The notes below the pieces were generated by a model that saw only the letters and a list, made by a program, of their open reading frames with translations, had not been told where the DNA came from and made no database searches. A stretch of DNA of 61,194 nt from a virus. Of the stretch, positions 6,878-14,661 are shown in pieces (position 1 is the stretch's first letter; each line of letters starts with the position of its first letter). The translations under genes and the position numbers were made by a program. Location of the stretch: positions 1 through 61,194 of the IMG/VR virus record IMGVR_UViG_3300025117_000072. One strand, written 5' to 3'.

Positions 6878-8395
6878 TCACGGGTTATCTGATGTGTACT
6901 TGACCACGAAATCCGAAAGGCTCGTTTCAAAAGCCGCCCATGTGGTCCCGGTGAAAACCAGAAGATCCGAAGCAAGGGCCACAACCCTGGCGTTCACTGA
7001 CACCAAGTCCGATGCAATCGTGTCGATGATTGCGTTGGTTACGATCAGGTCAGAATTAATGACCTTCACATCTGACATGACCACCACAAGGTCAGAGGCG
7101 ATTGCAATGGTGTCCGTCTCGATTGCGTGAACGTCGCTTCCGATGTCTGAGAGTCTCGTTTCGATGACTGTCAGGTCACTCTCAAGATCGGAAATTGTGG
7201 CAACCATGAGGACCAAATCGCTCTGGATGGTCTTCACGTCCGACTGCGTGACAACGAGATCCGAAGCGATGGTTGTAGCCTTCGTCTCGATCACGGTCAG
7301 GTCGCTCTGAATGTCGGAGGTCAAAAGGGCAAAATCAGATACCGCAGTGGTCAGATCCGATGCCTGAATCGTGAGATCGGAAACCAGAATTGTCAGGTCC
7401 GATACGTGATCGGCAAGATCGGAAATCTGTGTGTCCATGTTGGCAAGGTCTGAGATGACCACCTTCACGTCCGACTGAACCACTACGAGATCAGATGCCA
7501 CTACCGAAAGGTCGTCCTTGGCAACGGTCAGATTGTCCCCGCCGCTGAACCAGCATCCGGCAGAACCGTCAAAACCGTTCACCGCCCACTGGCTCGTTCC
7601 AATCGTGTCAACCACGTTCTTGGTAAGGTTCGTGGTCCCTTCGTTGTAGAAGAAACCCTTCACCCGAATTCCCGTGCAGGCCGTGGTAATGAAATTCACA
7701 ACCGCCGTGCTTGCGATACCAAAAAAGTTCACCTCGATGTCGCCTTCATTGGTCCCGTTCAACTGAATCGGGGCAACGCAGGCATTCCCTGTCGCGGCAT
7801 CGCCCTCGTACTTCAGGCGAATCTTGATCCGGTCGGCCCCGGTCCCGCCCAGGATACACCTTGCCGCTTCCACGTTGGCCGGGTCTCTCCAGGTGATGTC
7901 CAGGGTGCAGTCGGCTCCAGTGACAGAGAAAGCCTTGGTCAGCCCATCATCCCCGCACACTCCGAGGATGTTGAAAATTCCCACGCTGGCCGCACTGACA
8001 AGCACATAAGCCGAATTATCAGCGCTGTTGAAGGTCAGGGTAGGCCGCGCCGCGCCTTCCCCGATGCCGATCAGTTTCACACCGGCAACATCGAAGGTAA
8101 TCGCTGCCGCAGTGGTCACATTCTCCGCGTGTCCCGGCATGACAACGATCAGGTCTCCGTTGTTCGCCGTGCATCTCCCTATGGCCCAATCAATGGACTG
8201 AAGGGGTTTCGACGGAGACCGGCCCCAATCGCCGGAACCGTTGAAAGACTGAGTGTTCCCATTGTCCACGTAGAAAACATTGCCGGTGGTAGTCAGGGCT
8301 TCCAGTAAAAGACCTGTCGCCCCGTATCCGCCGAAGTTATAGACCTTCAGCTTCTCATCCCATTCGAGGGGACTGTATCTCAAATTTTGTCCCAT
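6878..8395 (-). CDS. Beta-helix / SDL-heptad coiled-coil fibre-like protein, 505 aa
   Basis: Three segments. Residues 1-20 carry the shared NLRYSPLEWD motif. Residues about 30-290 are a parallel beta-helix-like stretch resembling pectate-lyase-fold fibres, with GDLIVVMPGHAENVT and repeated short hydrophobic strands. Residues about 295-495 contain more than 20 S-D-[LVIF] triplets spaced mostly 7 (some 3-4 or 10-14) residues apart, with hydrophobic residues between: a long trimeric coiled-coil stalk is expected. I place the start at the ATG at 8395, after AGGAGAAAGG. It follows the coat gene, so a head fibre or decoration is likely, perhaps the glycan acceptor. Confidence 0.8.
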   Translation of the reverse strand: MGQNLRYSPLEWDEKLKVYNFGGYGATGLLLEALTTTGNVFYVDNGNTQSFNGSGDWGRSPSKPLQSIDWAIGRCTANNGDLIVVMPGHAENVTTAAAITFDVAGVKLIGIGEGAARPTLTFNSADNSAYVLVSAASVGIFNILGVCGDDGLTKAFSVTGADCTLDITWRDPANVEAARCILGGTGADRIKIRLKYEGDAATGNACVAPIQLNGTNEGDIEVNFFGIASTAVVNFITTACTGIRVKGFFYNEGTTNLTKNVVDTIGTSQWAVNGFDGSAGCWFSGGDNLTVAKDDLSVVASDLVVVQSDVKVVISDLANMDTQISDLADHVSDLTILVSDLTIQASDLTTAVSDFALLTSDIQSDLTVIETKATTIASDLVVTQSDVKTIQSDLVLMVATISDLESDLTVIETRLSDIGSDVHAIETDTIAIASDLVVVMSDVKVINSDLIVTNAIIDTIASDLVSVNARVVALASDLLVFTGTTWAAFETSLSDFVVKYTSDNP

Positions 8396-8520
8396 TTCCT
8401 TTCTCCTTTTGTTGTCGGCCTTGGCAAAGAGCAATGGCAGCCTTGTGCCGCTTTGAGACTGACATCGCTATGGACATTCCTCCCCCTCATGAGGAATATC
8501 GGAGTGTGGTTAACGGGTTG

Positions 8521-9756
8521 CTACCCCACCATTCTGGCAGCTAGCTCAGGGTACAGACAGGCGACTCCAAAAAGAATATCCATTCTCAGAATTTCCTCGT
8601 CCTGATCGATGTCATACGCTTTGACTACCCTGATCGAAAGCCCCATCTGCTTGTCGGTGACTCTCGCGCCCCAGGTGTTGGCTGGCATGGCGATAGGCAT
8701 CGTTACGAGCGCGAAGGCGTTCGGGTGGAAAATGAGGTTCATCGGGTATTCCGTGGACTCCGTTCCCACCATGTTGATGGACGCGTCGTTCGGGGGAAGC
8801 CGGGTCATGTTCTTGTAAGACCCGGTGCTTCTCATGCCCTCAGAGGTCGAGGACATAACGTCGATGGTGACGTTCCCGGCAGAATCGGCAGTCTCGTCGT
8901 TCAGGCTCACAAACTGCTTGAGCTGCCCGGTGCTGACCCGGCTCTTGGGGTTGACCGCGTAGACGTAGGACGCGGCTCCGCTCCCAACGGTGAACACATC
9001 GCCTGCCTTCAGAACGGCGGCTGAAGCGTTCCATCCATCGGACTGAATCTGATACGAACCCTCCTGGATGTTCGTTCCAGGATCGTCGTCAACGAGCGGG
9101 GTGCAGCTTGTCGTGAATGCCCCGGTCGTATGCCGCCTGATATTCTGATCCATGTGGATATCGAGGTTCGCAATGGTCCCAAGGTATCCCTTGGTCAGAA
9201 TGTCGTTGGCGGGTTTGGAAGCGAAGGTGCCCTTCAGCCCATCGGCAATCGCCCAGTGAGCGGCGGGGTTGATGACTGCCACTCTCGGGGAAGGAGCCGC
9301 AAGCTCATCAAGAACTTGCTGGCAGGCCCCAAGGTCGGAAAAGTTCGACGGTGTGGTTCCGGGGGTTCCCTTCTGGGAGAACACGTCGTCATACAGCCCG
9401 GTCAGGTCGTAATCGACGGTATTCGCCAGTTCCGCAGCGGCAGGCTGGATGTACCTTTGACTGTACTCCTCGATGGTCATGGTGAGTTCGACCGAAGAGA
9501 AAGCCCAAGTGACATGCGCCTGAGTCGCAACGGTCAGGGTTTCTTTGTACTCAGTGACGTTCTCATTGCTTCTGGCTTGCGCCTTGGTCACGGTGAACTT
9601 GTTGGGCTTCCTGATGGACACGGAAGTTCCAACCTTCTTGAATTCGTTCTTGTACTCCTTGTAAACGAGTTTCCCCATCACAAGGCTGTTGGTCAGCATC
9701 ATCAATGCTTCTTTGGCAATGATGGTCGGGGTGAGCAGCGTATTGGTGGATGGCAT
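8521..9756 (-). CDS. Major capsid protein, P22 coat (gp5) type, 411 aa
   Basis: Starts MPSTNTLLTPTIIAKEALMM and continues with VSIRKPNKFTV, features of the P22 gp5/HK97-fold coat family; the length (411 aa) is close to that of P22 coat (430 aa). It lies directly downstream of the scaffold gene, the universal order in this group. The end of the protein (DQDEEILRMDILFGVACLYPE) also matches the family pattern. It assembles the T-number shell around scaffold. Confidence is high from sequence pattern and context. Confidence 0.92.
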   Translation of the reverse strand: MPSTNTLLTPTIIAKEALMMLTNSLVMGKLVYKEYKNEFKKVGTSVSIRKPNKFTVTKAQARSNENVTEYKETLTVATQAHVTWAFSSVELTMTIEEYSQRYIQPAAAELANTVDYDLTGLYDDVFSQKGTPGTTPSNFSDLGACQQVLDELAAPSPRVAVINPAAHWAIADGLKGTFASKPANDILTKGYLGTIANLDIHMDQNIRRHTTGAFTTSCTPLVDDDPGTNIQEGSYQIQSDGWNASAAVLKAGDVFTVGSGAASYVYAVNPKSRVSTGQLKQFVSLNDETADSAGNVTIDVMSSTSEGMRSTGSYKNMTRLPPNDASINMVGTESTEYPMNLIFHPNAFALVTMPIAMPANTWGARVTDKQMGLSIRVVKAYDIDQDEEILRMDILFGVACLYPELAARMVG

Positions 9757-9770
9757 GATCTATCTCCTTC

Positions 9771-10889
9771 TTATGCCACCCTGCTCTTCTTCATCCCGTC
9801 CCGCGTGTAGCCGCGTTGTGCGTAGTATTCTCCGATGCTGGCATCTTCGAGGGTCTTGGAGACCTTGCCAGCACCACCTACAGGCTTGATGGGAGGGGGA
9901 GCGGATGGCGGTTTCGGTTTTTTGCTGTCTTTGGGAAGTTCGGTATCTTCGCCTCCGGTGGAGGCTTTCACTTCCGGCACGTTGTCGATGAATTGGGCTT
10001 CGATGCGCCCAATCTCCCGTGCGATTGCGACAGGCGATTTGAGGGAAGCGAGCTTCTTGGCGGTCTCGGGGTTCTGGCCCAGGTGATAGAAGATTTCAAC
10101 GGCATGGTCGGAGTCACTTGCGGCATTGAAGGTTTCCTCTGTAAGAGGCACCGCACCAACGACTTCCAAAAAGTCGGGGTAGGTCTCCTGACCAAGATCG
10201 ACTATCCTCTTGCGGGGATCTTCGTCCGGTTCCTGTTTCTTCTCTTCTTTGGGCTTTTGCGCTTCCTGAGACTTCGATTCGTATATCTCGGTCTTTGCCG
10301 CCCACTTGCCGAGCGCCACTTGGTAATCGTCCACGTTCTCAAAATCCTCTGCCTTCGGCTTTTCGGATTCGAGCTTGGCTTTCTCGGCTTGCACCTTCTG
10401 AGCGTTCAACTCATCTTCGAGTTTCTTCGCTTTCGCTTCGGCGGCTTCGGCCCTTCGTATCGCCTCGTACTTCTCACGGGTAGCCTTGTTGATCCGTTTT
10501 TGAATGGGATCAGGCGCGGCCGCAGGGGGTTTTTTGTCTTTCTCCCCCTCTTTCTTTTCTTCAGGCTTCTCGCCAGAGGGTTTGTCGGTTTCCGGTTTCT
10601 CTTCTTTCTTCCCGTCAGGCGTTTCGCCAGGCTTTGCTTCTTCCTTCTTTTCTTCAGGAGACTCTTCTTTCTTGTCGTCTCCAGCAGGTTTGTGAAATAC
10701 GGAATCGGGAGACACGAACATTTCGCTGTCTTCGTCAGTTACCGCGATGTCTCCGTCCGCTATCCGCTGCGCGTCGGACTTTTCATCCGGCGTGTCTGCA
10801 TCCTTCTCGGTCGGTGTGTAGGAGACATCCTCCACGATGCCCGTGCTGTCCAATCCGTCATTTTCGCCAATGTTTTTTTGCGTCGGCAT
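9771..10889 (-). CDS. Scaffolding protein, 372 aa
   Basis: Highly charged, Glu/Lys/Pro-rich protein with a long predicted coiled coil (residues about 130-210, repeated A-E-A-K-K-L-E-D-E-L type) and a basic helical C-terminus ending DGMKKSRVA. This is the usual make-up of internal scaffolding proteins, which line the procapsid and leave before packaging. It sits immediately before the coat gene. The start at 10889 follows GGGGGAGAGT. Sequence identity to P22 gp8 is not evident; the call rests on composition, coiled coil and position. Confidence 0.85.
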   Translation of the reverse strand: MPTQKNIGENDGLDSTGIVEDVSYTPTEKDADTPDEKSDAQRIADGDIAVTDEDSEMFVSPDSVFHKPAGDDKKEESPEEKKEEAKPGETPDGKKEEKPETDKPSGEKPEEKKEGEKDKKPPAAAPDPIQKRINKATREKYEAIRRAEAAEAKAKKLEDELNAQKVQAEKAKLESEKPKAEDFENVDDYQVALGKWAAKTEIYESKSQEAQKPKEEKKQEPDEDPRKRIVDLGQETYPDFLEVVGAVPLTEETFNAASDSDHAVEIFYHLGQNPETAKKLASLKSPVAIAREIGRIEAQFIDNVPEVKASTGGEDTELPKDSKKPKPPSAPPPIKPVGGAGKVSKTLEDASIGEYYAQRGYTRDGMKKSRVA

Positions 10890-10921
10890 ACTCTCCCCCT
10901 GAGTAAGTGAAAGCGGTTTAG

Positions 10922-10974
10922 AAACAAAAAAGCCGGGAGCGACCGGCCAATTTCTTGACTGATCGCTCCCGGCT
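10922..10974 (-). terminator. Strong hairpin terminator/attenuator upstream of the scaffold gene
   Basis: A perfect 12-bp inverted repeat (10931-10942 with 10963-10974, AGCCGGGAGCGA) with a 20-nt loop is followed on the minus strand by TTTTTTGTTTC. As a Rho-independent terminator it would stop the late transcript before scaffold and coat unless antiterminated or bypassed. Confidence 0.85.
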
Positions 10975-11136
10975 TCAGGTAACTATTGCTAGTCCTGCAA
11001 GGTACGGAAGACAGGGTTTAGTGGGATGTCCCCGGTGCGCTTTCGCGTCTTATTGGTGTTATCTGCAACACACTCCGGTTGTCGGCTATTGCCGAGCCGT
11101 CAGTTGCGCGATACATCCCGCCCTGCCGTTGCAACG

Positions 11137-11268
11137 CTACTTCACTTGTTCGTGTTTTATGACTTTCCCGATTCCTCCCTCAGTAAAATGGATCTCAAGC
11201 GACCCCGTGAATTTGCGCGTCACGATCTCTTTCAGAATGTCGAATAGACGCTGAAGGCTAAAGGCCAT
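11137..11268 (-). CDS. Small protein with DUF2292-like pattern, 43 aa
   Basis: Reads MAFSLQRLFDILKE, then a Lys-rich beta segment (GSLEIHFTEGGIGKVIKHEQ). The layout of one amphipathic helix plus a short beta hairpin resembles DUF2292-type small proteins. It overlaps the end of the sulfotransferase gene by 11 bp and has a GTGGGGAAT ribosome site. A strong terminator lies about 160 nt downstream. Function is unknown. Confidence 0.55.
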   Translation of the reverse strand: MAFSLQRLFDILKEIVTRKFTGSLEIHFTEGGIGKVIKHEQVK

Positions 11269-11809
11269 ATTCCCCACACGCCCACCATTCCTTTGTCTTG
11301 ACTGCCTTGACCATCCCGCCCCTGAAGTACCCCATCGGGTCTCCGTGGGCAGTCGTGTTCAGTCTTGGTACTTCCACGTCCCTTCCGAAGTGTGACTTTA
11401 CGATGGACGGCCACCACGTTTCCGCCTCTTCTAGTTTGACACAATGGACGTTCTCGGGAATCTTCCCGTTCAGGAACAGGTACTCATGCTGCGGTTTGAA
11501 CTCATCCAACGGTTTCGCAAGCCAGTATTCATAGAAGAACTCGTTGAAACTGACGGTCTTGAATCGCGTCCTCTGCGAGAACTGCCGCCTGTACTCGTAA
11601 ATGCTCACGGTCCGGCTGAACGGGTTGCGGATATTTGCGTAAACCACGTATTCCGAAAACTCCGGGAAATTCTTTCTCGAAAGCGGGACGTGCTTCTTCC
11701 CCACCTGCTCCCACTTGTACGGCAAGGACTCCAGCATTTTGCAGATGGAAGTCCCACCCGCCTTGTTCATGTGGTAGAAGGCGAAGTGTTGGTGGGGAAA
11801 GATCATCAT
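11258..11809 (-). CDS. Sulfotransferase-family protein, 183 aa
   Basis: Residues about 10-25, FYHMNKAGGTSICKML, match the 5'-PAPS-binding loop of the carbohydrate sulfotransferase families (H-x-P-K-x-GGTS), and YANIRNPFSRTVSIYEYRR matches the 3'-phosphate motif (RNP-x-R-x-S-x-Y). The protein is short but both cofactor motifs are present. It would transfer sulfate from PAPS to a sugar hydroxyl. It overlaps a coiled-coil gene by 4 bp, between portal and scaffold, where P22 relatives have no such gene. With the fused sulfotransferase at 1967-3520 this phage has two. Confidence 0.85.
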   Translation of the reverse strand: MMIFPHQHFAFYHMNKAGGTSICKMLESLPYKWEQVGKKHVPLSRKNFPEFSEYVVYANIRNPFSRTVSIYEYRRQFSQRTRFKTVSFNEFFYEYWLAKPLDEFKPQHEYLFLNGKIPENVHCVKLEEAETWWPSIVKSHFGRDVEVPRLNTTAHGDPMGYFRGGMVKAVKTKEWWACGEYGL

Positions 11810-12123
11810 ACGAGAAGACGGCTCCTGTTCTCAAACCGCTGGACCTGCTTGTCCATTTCGTCCAGCTTCTTCTTGAGTTTCCAGGCTTCGCCCTTCCGCT
11901 TGGTCTCTTCGAGCTTGGACATGAACATGTCGAACTCGGCCCGGAGTTTGTGGTACTTCTCAGTCAGCCGCTTGTTTAGTGCGCTAATGGATTCAATCGC
12001 CTGCTTCGCAACGATAATGGCGTTCTCCTGCTCTCGGATATGCTCAACGAGTTTCAGCACTCTCGGTTCGCACGTATCGCAGAAACGGAACTCATCGAGC
12101 ATTGGGTCTTTGTCTTCACTCAT
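11806..12123 (-). CDS. Coiled-coil protein, 105 aa
   Basis: N-terminal Cys pair (FCDTCEP) followed by nearly continuous heptads from residue 20 to 100 (VLKLVEHIREQENAI, then KLEETKRKGEAWKLKKK). It overlaps the portal stop by 4 bp (ATGA), so the two are coupled. A head-assembly or accessory role next to portal is inferred from position; no family recognised. Confidence 0.75.
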   Translation of the reverse strand: MSEDKDPMLDEFRFCDTCEPRVLKLVEHIREQENAIIVAKQAIESISALNKRLTEKYHKLRAEFDMFMSKLEETKRKGEAWKLKKKLDEMDKQVQRFENRSRLLV

Positions 12124-14660
12124 TTCCTGCCCCTCATCTGTTTTTCCATTTCCTGTGTAGCAATATATTTAACTTGGCTATGAAGGTAATCTTTTTCTGG
12201 ATCAGTCAAGCCCATGCTATCTATATCTTTAAGGTGTTCAATTCCTTTGGCTATAGCATTTAGTTTCTGTATATTTATTTGTTCACCTTGTTGTGCAAAT
12301 GGACTTTTACCCTTTGCGATTCTGTACCTTGCGTAATCCATGGCCTTTCGTACAATGACATCGTTTGGCTGGCCGCCAGATAGCAAATGATTGACTTCCT
12401 GCTTTGTCAGTGTGGGGACTAGGGATGGAATTTCGATCTCTCTTCCATCAAGATTAACGCCAATGGATATTTCAGTTGAAACTTTCCCGTCCGGTCGCTT
12501 TAGTTCCCCCAGAAATCCTAATCCCTTTGGAGACCCATCTGATCGCGCCCCGTAGTGGTTAGGTATAACATTTCCGTCTTGTCCTGGAACAATCACTTCT
12601 GGGCCATTCTCTCCAACAATGTACGGCTGTCCAGCATTCACAGGACCACCGTATTGTCTGCCCTCTATAGGACTGCCGCCTTCCCCTCCCATGTCCGCCA
12701 CTTTTCCCTGGAGCGCGGTCGCTTCCTTGGCAAGCCGGACCTGCTCTTCCTTGAGCTTCAATTCTTCCTGCTGCACCTTCAGGTTTTGCTGCTCCACCTT
12801 CAGGGCTTCCTTCTGACCCTCAAGGCTCTGCTTGAACTCCTCCACGGCATCCTGAATCATCCGGGCAACCATCTCCTGTGTAAGCGGAGGCTGTCCGCCC
12901 TCCATCTCCCTGACTTCAGGCGGAAGCAGAGTTTCCAGTCTCTTGACCAACTTCTCACCACGCGGGATGTCCATGTAATCCACAAGCACGTCCGCAATGA
13001 GCGGGGCAATCTGCGGGGCATACTGCATGATGGCCTGAAGCCTGTCCAACGCCTCTTGTCTCTGTGTCGCGTAAGAAGGACCGGTCTGCATGATGATGTC
13101 GTGCTTACCGACTGTCAGGTCAACCTTCGGCTTCTGCTCCCCGTTCTCACCTTCTACAGTACGGTTTACGTCTTGTGTGGTGATGGTCTTCCCATCAATG
13201 CCGAGCATCTTGATTACCCTGGCCGTGTCGTAAATCTCCGGCCTCATGCTCTCGATCACGCGCCCGACTTGACGAATGGCCCTCACAAGGTTGTCATGAT
13301 AGGCGAAGGTAACGGCATCGTCCGCCGCTTTCCTTTCCCGTATGGCAAGCCCGGAGGTCTCGTTCGATTTCCTGCCAAGGGACGCTTCGTGAAGCCCGAT
13401 GATGTCCTTCTTCTCGATCTGCCGTTGCGCTCCCTGCTCTACAAGGCCGGATGGAATCTGAGGGGGAACCTCACGTCTAGGAAACACCCCAGGCATTTTT
13501 TCATCAGGGTTAGCATACAGAACTGGGGAATTGTCTGTGTTTGCTTGTCTCCATTGTGACTCGAATCCTTCAGTCATTCTAGGAGTTGCAATAAATGGGG
13601 CCTTTGGCTGAAGGGCCAGCAGTTCCGTGATGGCGCTCTGCGTGTAGATATACATCCGCTGCGGGTCTTTGGCGTACCGGAAGAGACCGCGATAGAGTTT
13701 CTTCCCGTTGACGTTCGCCTCTTTCCCCCAGACAGGAATGATCGGCCACAATTTCCCTGGTATCCGAATCGGACCTTCCAGAACAGCCGTACCAGAAATC
13801 TTCCGCCACACGATATCGAAGTCCTCGATCTCCCGTTCCTTGAGGATGGTGATTCCTTCAGCCGGTTTCTCTTTCAGGACTTCGTAATCTTCCTTCTCCT
13901 GATTGAAAATCAGGTAAATCTTCTTGGTCCCCTTGCGCTCTTTCCTGAACCACTCCGCAATCCGAACGGTCTTGTCATGAACGGAGTACCAGTCCTTCAG
14001 GTTCTCGGGCAACTTCTCGGCCTCGAAGTCGATCACTTGGGCATCGGGGTAGTCTTCCTTGAACTGATCTACCGGAATGTCGTCCAGCAGGAACATGAAC
14101 TTTCCATCGTTCTTGTGCCAGAGCCTTGCCCGTGGGTCGAACAGGACGTTCAGGGAATTATCGACAGGGGAAATCCTGATCTCCTGATTGAAGGCGTCCA
14201 CCACGTTCCGATACTCGTCCTTGATGTTACCCTCGTTGTCGAACACATCCTCGTTCTCGTACTGCGTCAGCACCCGGATGGCCCCGCAATACCCACGCGC
14301 AGCCGCATCCTCAAGGGCCATGTCATACGCTACATGAGCGTCTGAAACGTGCTCGATGTAGCGGATAAGCCCGCCCACGATTTCCGCCTTCTCGGGGTCC
14401 GTGTTGGAATCGACCGGCATGGCCTTGATACCCGCCCGGTTCATCCTCTGCGCGGCAGTCACTTTGTCGAGAAAGACAGGGAGGTCATTGGCGTTCAGGC
14501 AGGGACGGCCGGCGCGGTCGTTTTTGACAGTTTCGTCCCATTGATCCTCGGAAAACACGAAGGTTGAGTCTTCAACGGCCTTCTCCCGGTTGTCCTTCTC
14601 GAATTCAATGGCCGAGTTCGCCTGCTCTAACGCCGTTTTTATGAGGTCTTTTTCATCCAT
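12120..14660 (-). CDS. Portal protein, P22 gp1-like, with C-terminal extension, 846 aa
   Basis: Residues 1 to about 620 follow the P22-type portal pattern: an N-terminal FSEDQWDETVKNDRAGRPCL, a PVIPVWGKE-like wing, and the helical barrel region with NETSGLAIRERK. The dodecamer forms the DNA channel and binds terminase. P22 portal is 725 aa; this one is longer. After a Gln/Glu/Lys coiled coil (about 600-650), residues about 665-690 contain GQPYIVGENGPEVIVPG, a motif common in tape-measure proteins. Residues about 704-790 form a module nearly repeated at the N-terminus of the protein at 51668-54451. The DNA for the extension (about 12130-12660) is visibly more AT-rich. Confidence 0.9.
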   Translation of the reverse strand: MDEKDLIKTALEQANSAIEFEKDNREKAVEDSTFVFSEDQWDETVKNDRAGRPCLNANDLPVFLDKVTAAQRMNRAGIKAMPVDSNTDPEKAEIVGGLIRYIEHVSDAHVAYDMALEDAAARGYCGAIRVLTQYENEDVFDNEGNIKDEYRNVVDAFNQEIRISPVDNSLNVLFDPRARLWHKNDGKFMFLLDDIPVDQFKEDYPDAQVIDFEAEKLPENLKDWYSVHDKTVRIAEWFRKERKGTKKIYLIFNQEKEDYEVLKEKPAEGITILKEREIEDFDIVWRKISGTAVLEGPIRIPGKLWPIIPVWGKEANVNGKKLYRGLFRYAKDPQRMYIYTQSAITELLALQPKAPFIATPRMTEGFESQWRQANTDNSPVLYANPDEKMPGVFPRREVPPQIPSGLVEQGAQRQIEKKDIIGLHEASLGRKSNETSGLAIRERKAADDAVTFAYHDNLVRAIRQVGRVIESMRPEIYDTARVIKMLGIDGKTITTQDVNRTVEGENGEQKPKVDLTVGKHDIIMQTGPSYATQRQEALDRLQAIMQYAPQIAPLIADVLVDYMDIPRGEKLVKRLETLLPPEVREMEGGQPPLTQEMVARMIQDAVEEFKQSLEGQKEALKVEQQNLKVQQEELKLKEEQVRLAKEATALQGKVADMGGEGGSPIEGRQYGGPVNAGQPYIVGENGPEVIVPGQDGNVIPNHYGARSDGSPKGLGFLGELKRPDGKVSTEISIGVNLDGREIEIPSLVPTLTKQEVNHLLSGGQPNDVIVRKAMDYARYRIAKGKSPFAQQGEQINIQKLNAIAKGIEHLKDIDSMGLTDPEKDYLHSQVKYIATQEMEKQMRGRK

Positions 14661-14661
14661 T

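Noticed and set aside
9816-10910. Long plus-strand reading frame opposite the scaffold gene
   Set aside because: Phe/Arg/Leu-rich antisense of a Lys/Glu-rich coiled coil; no ribosome site or domain.
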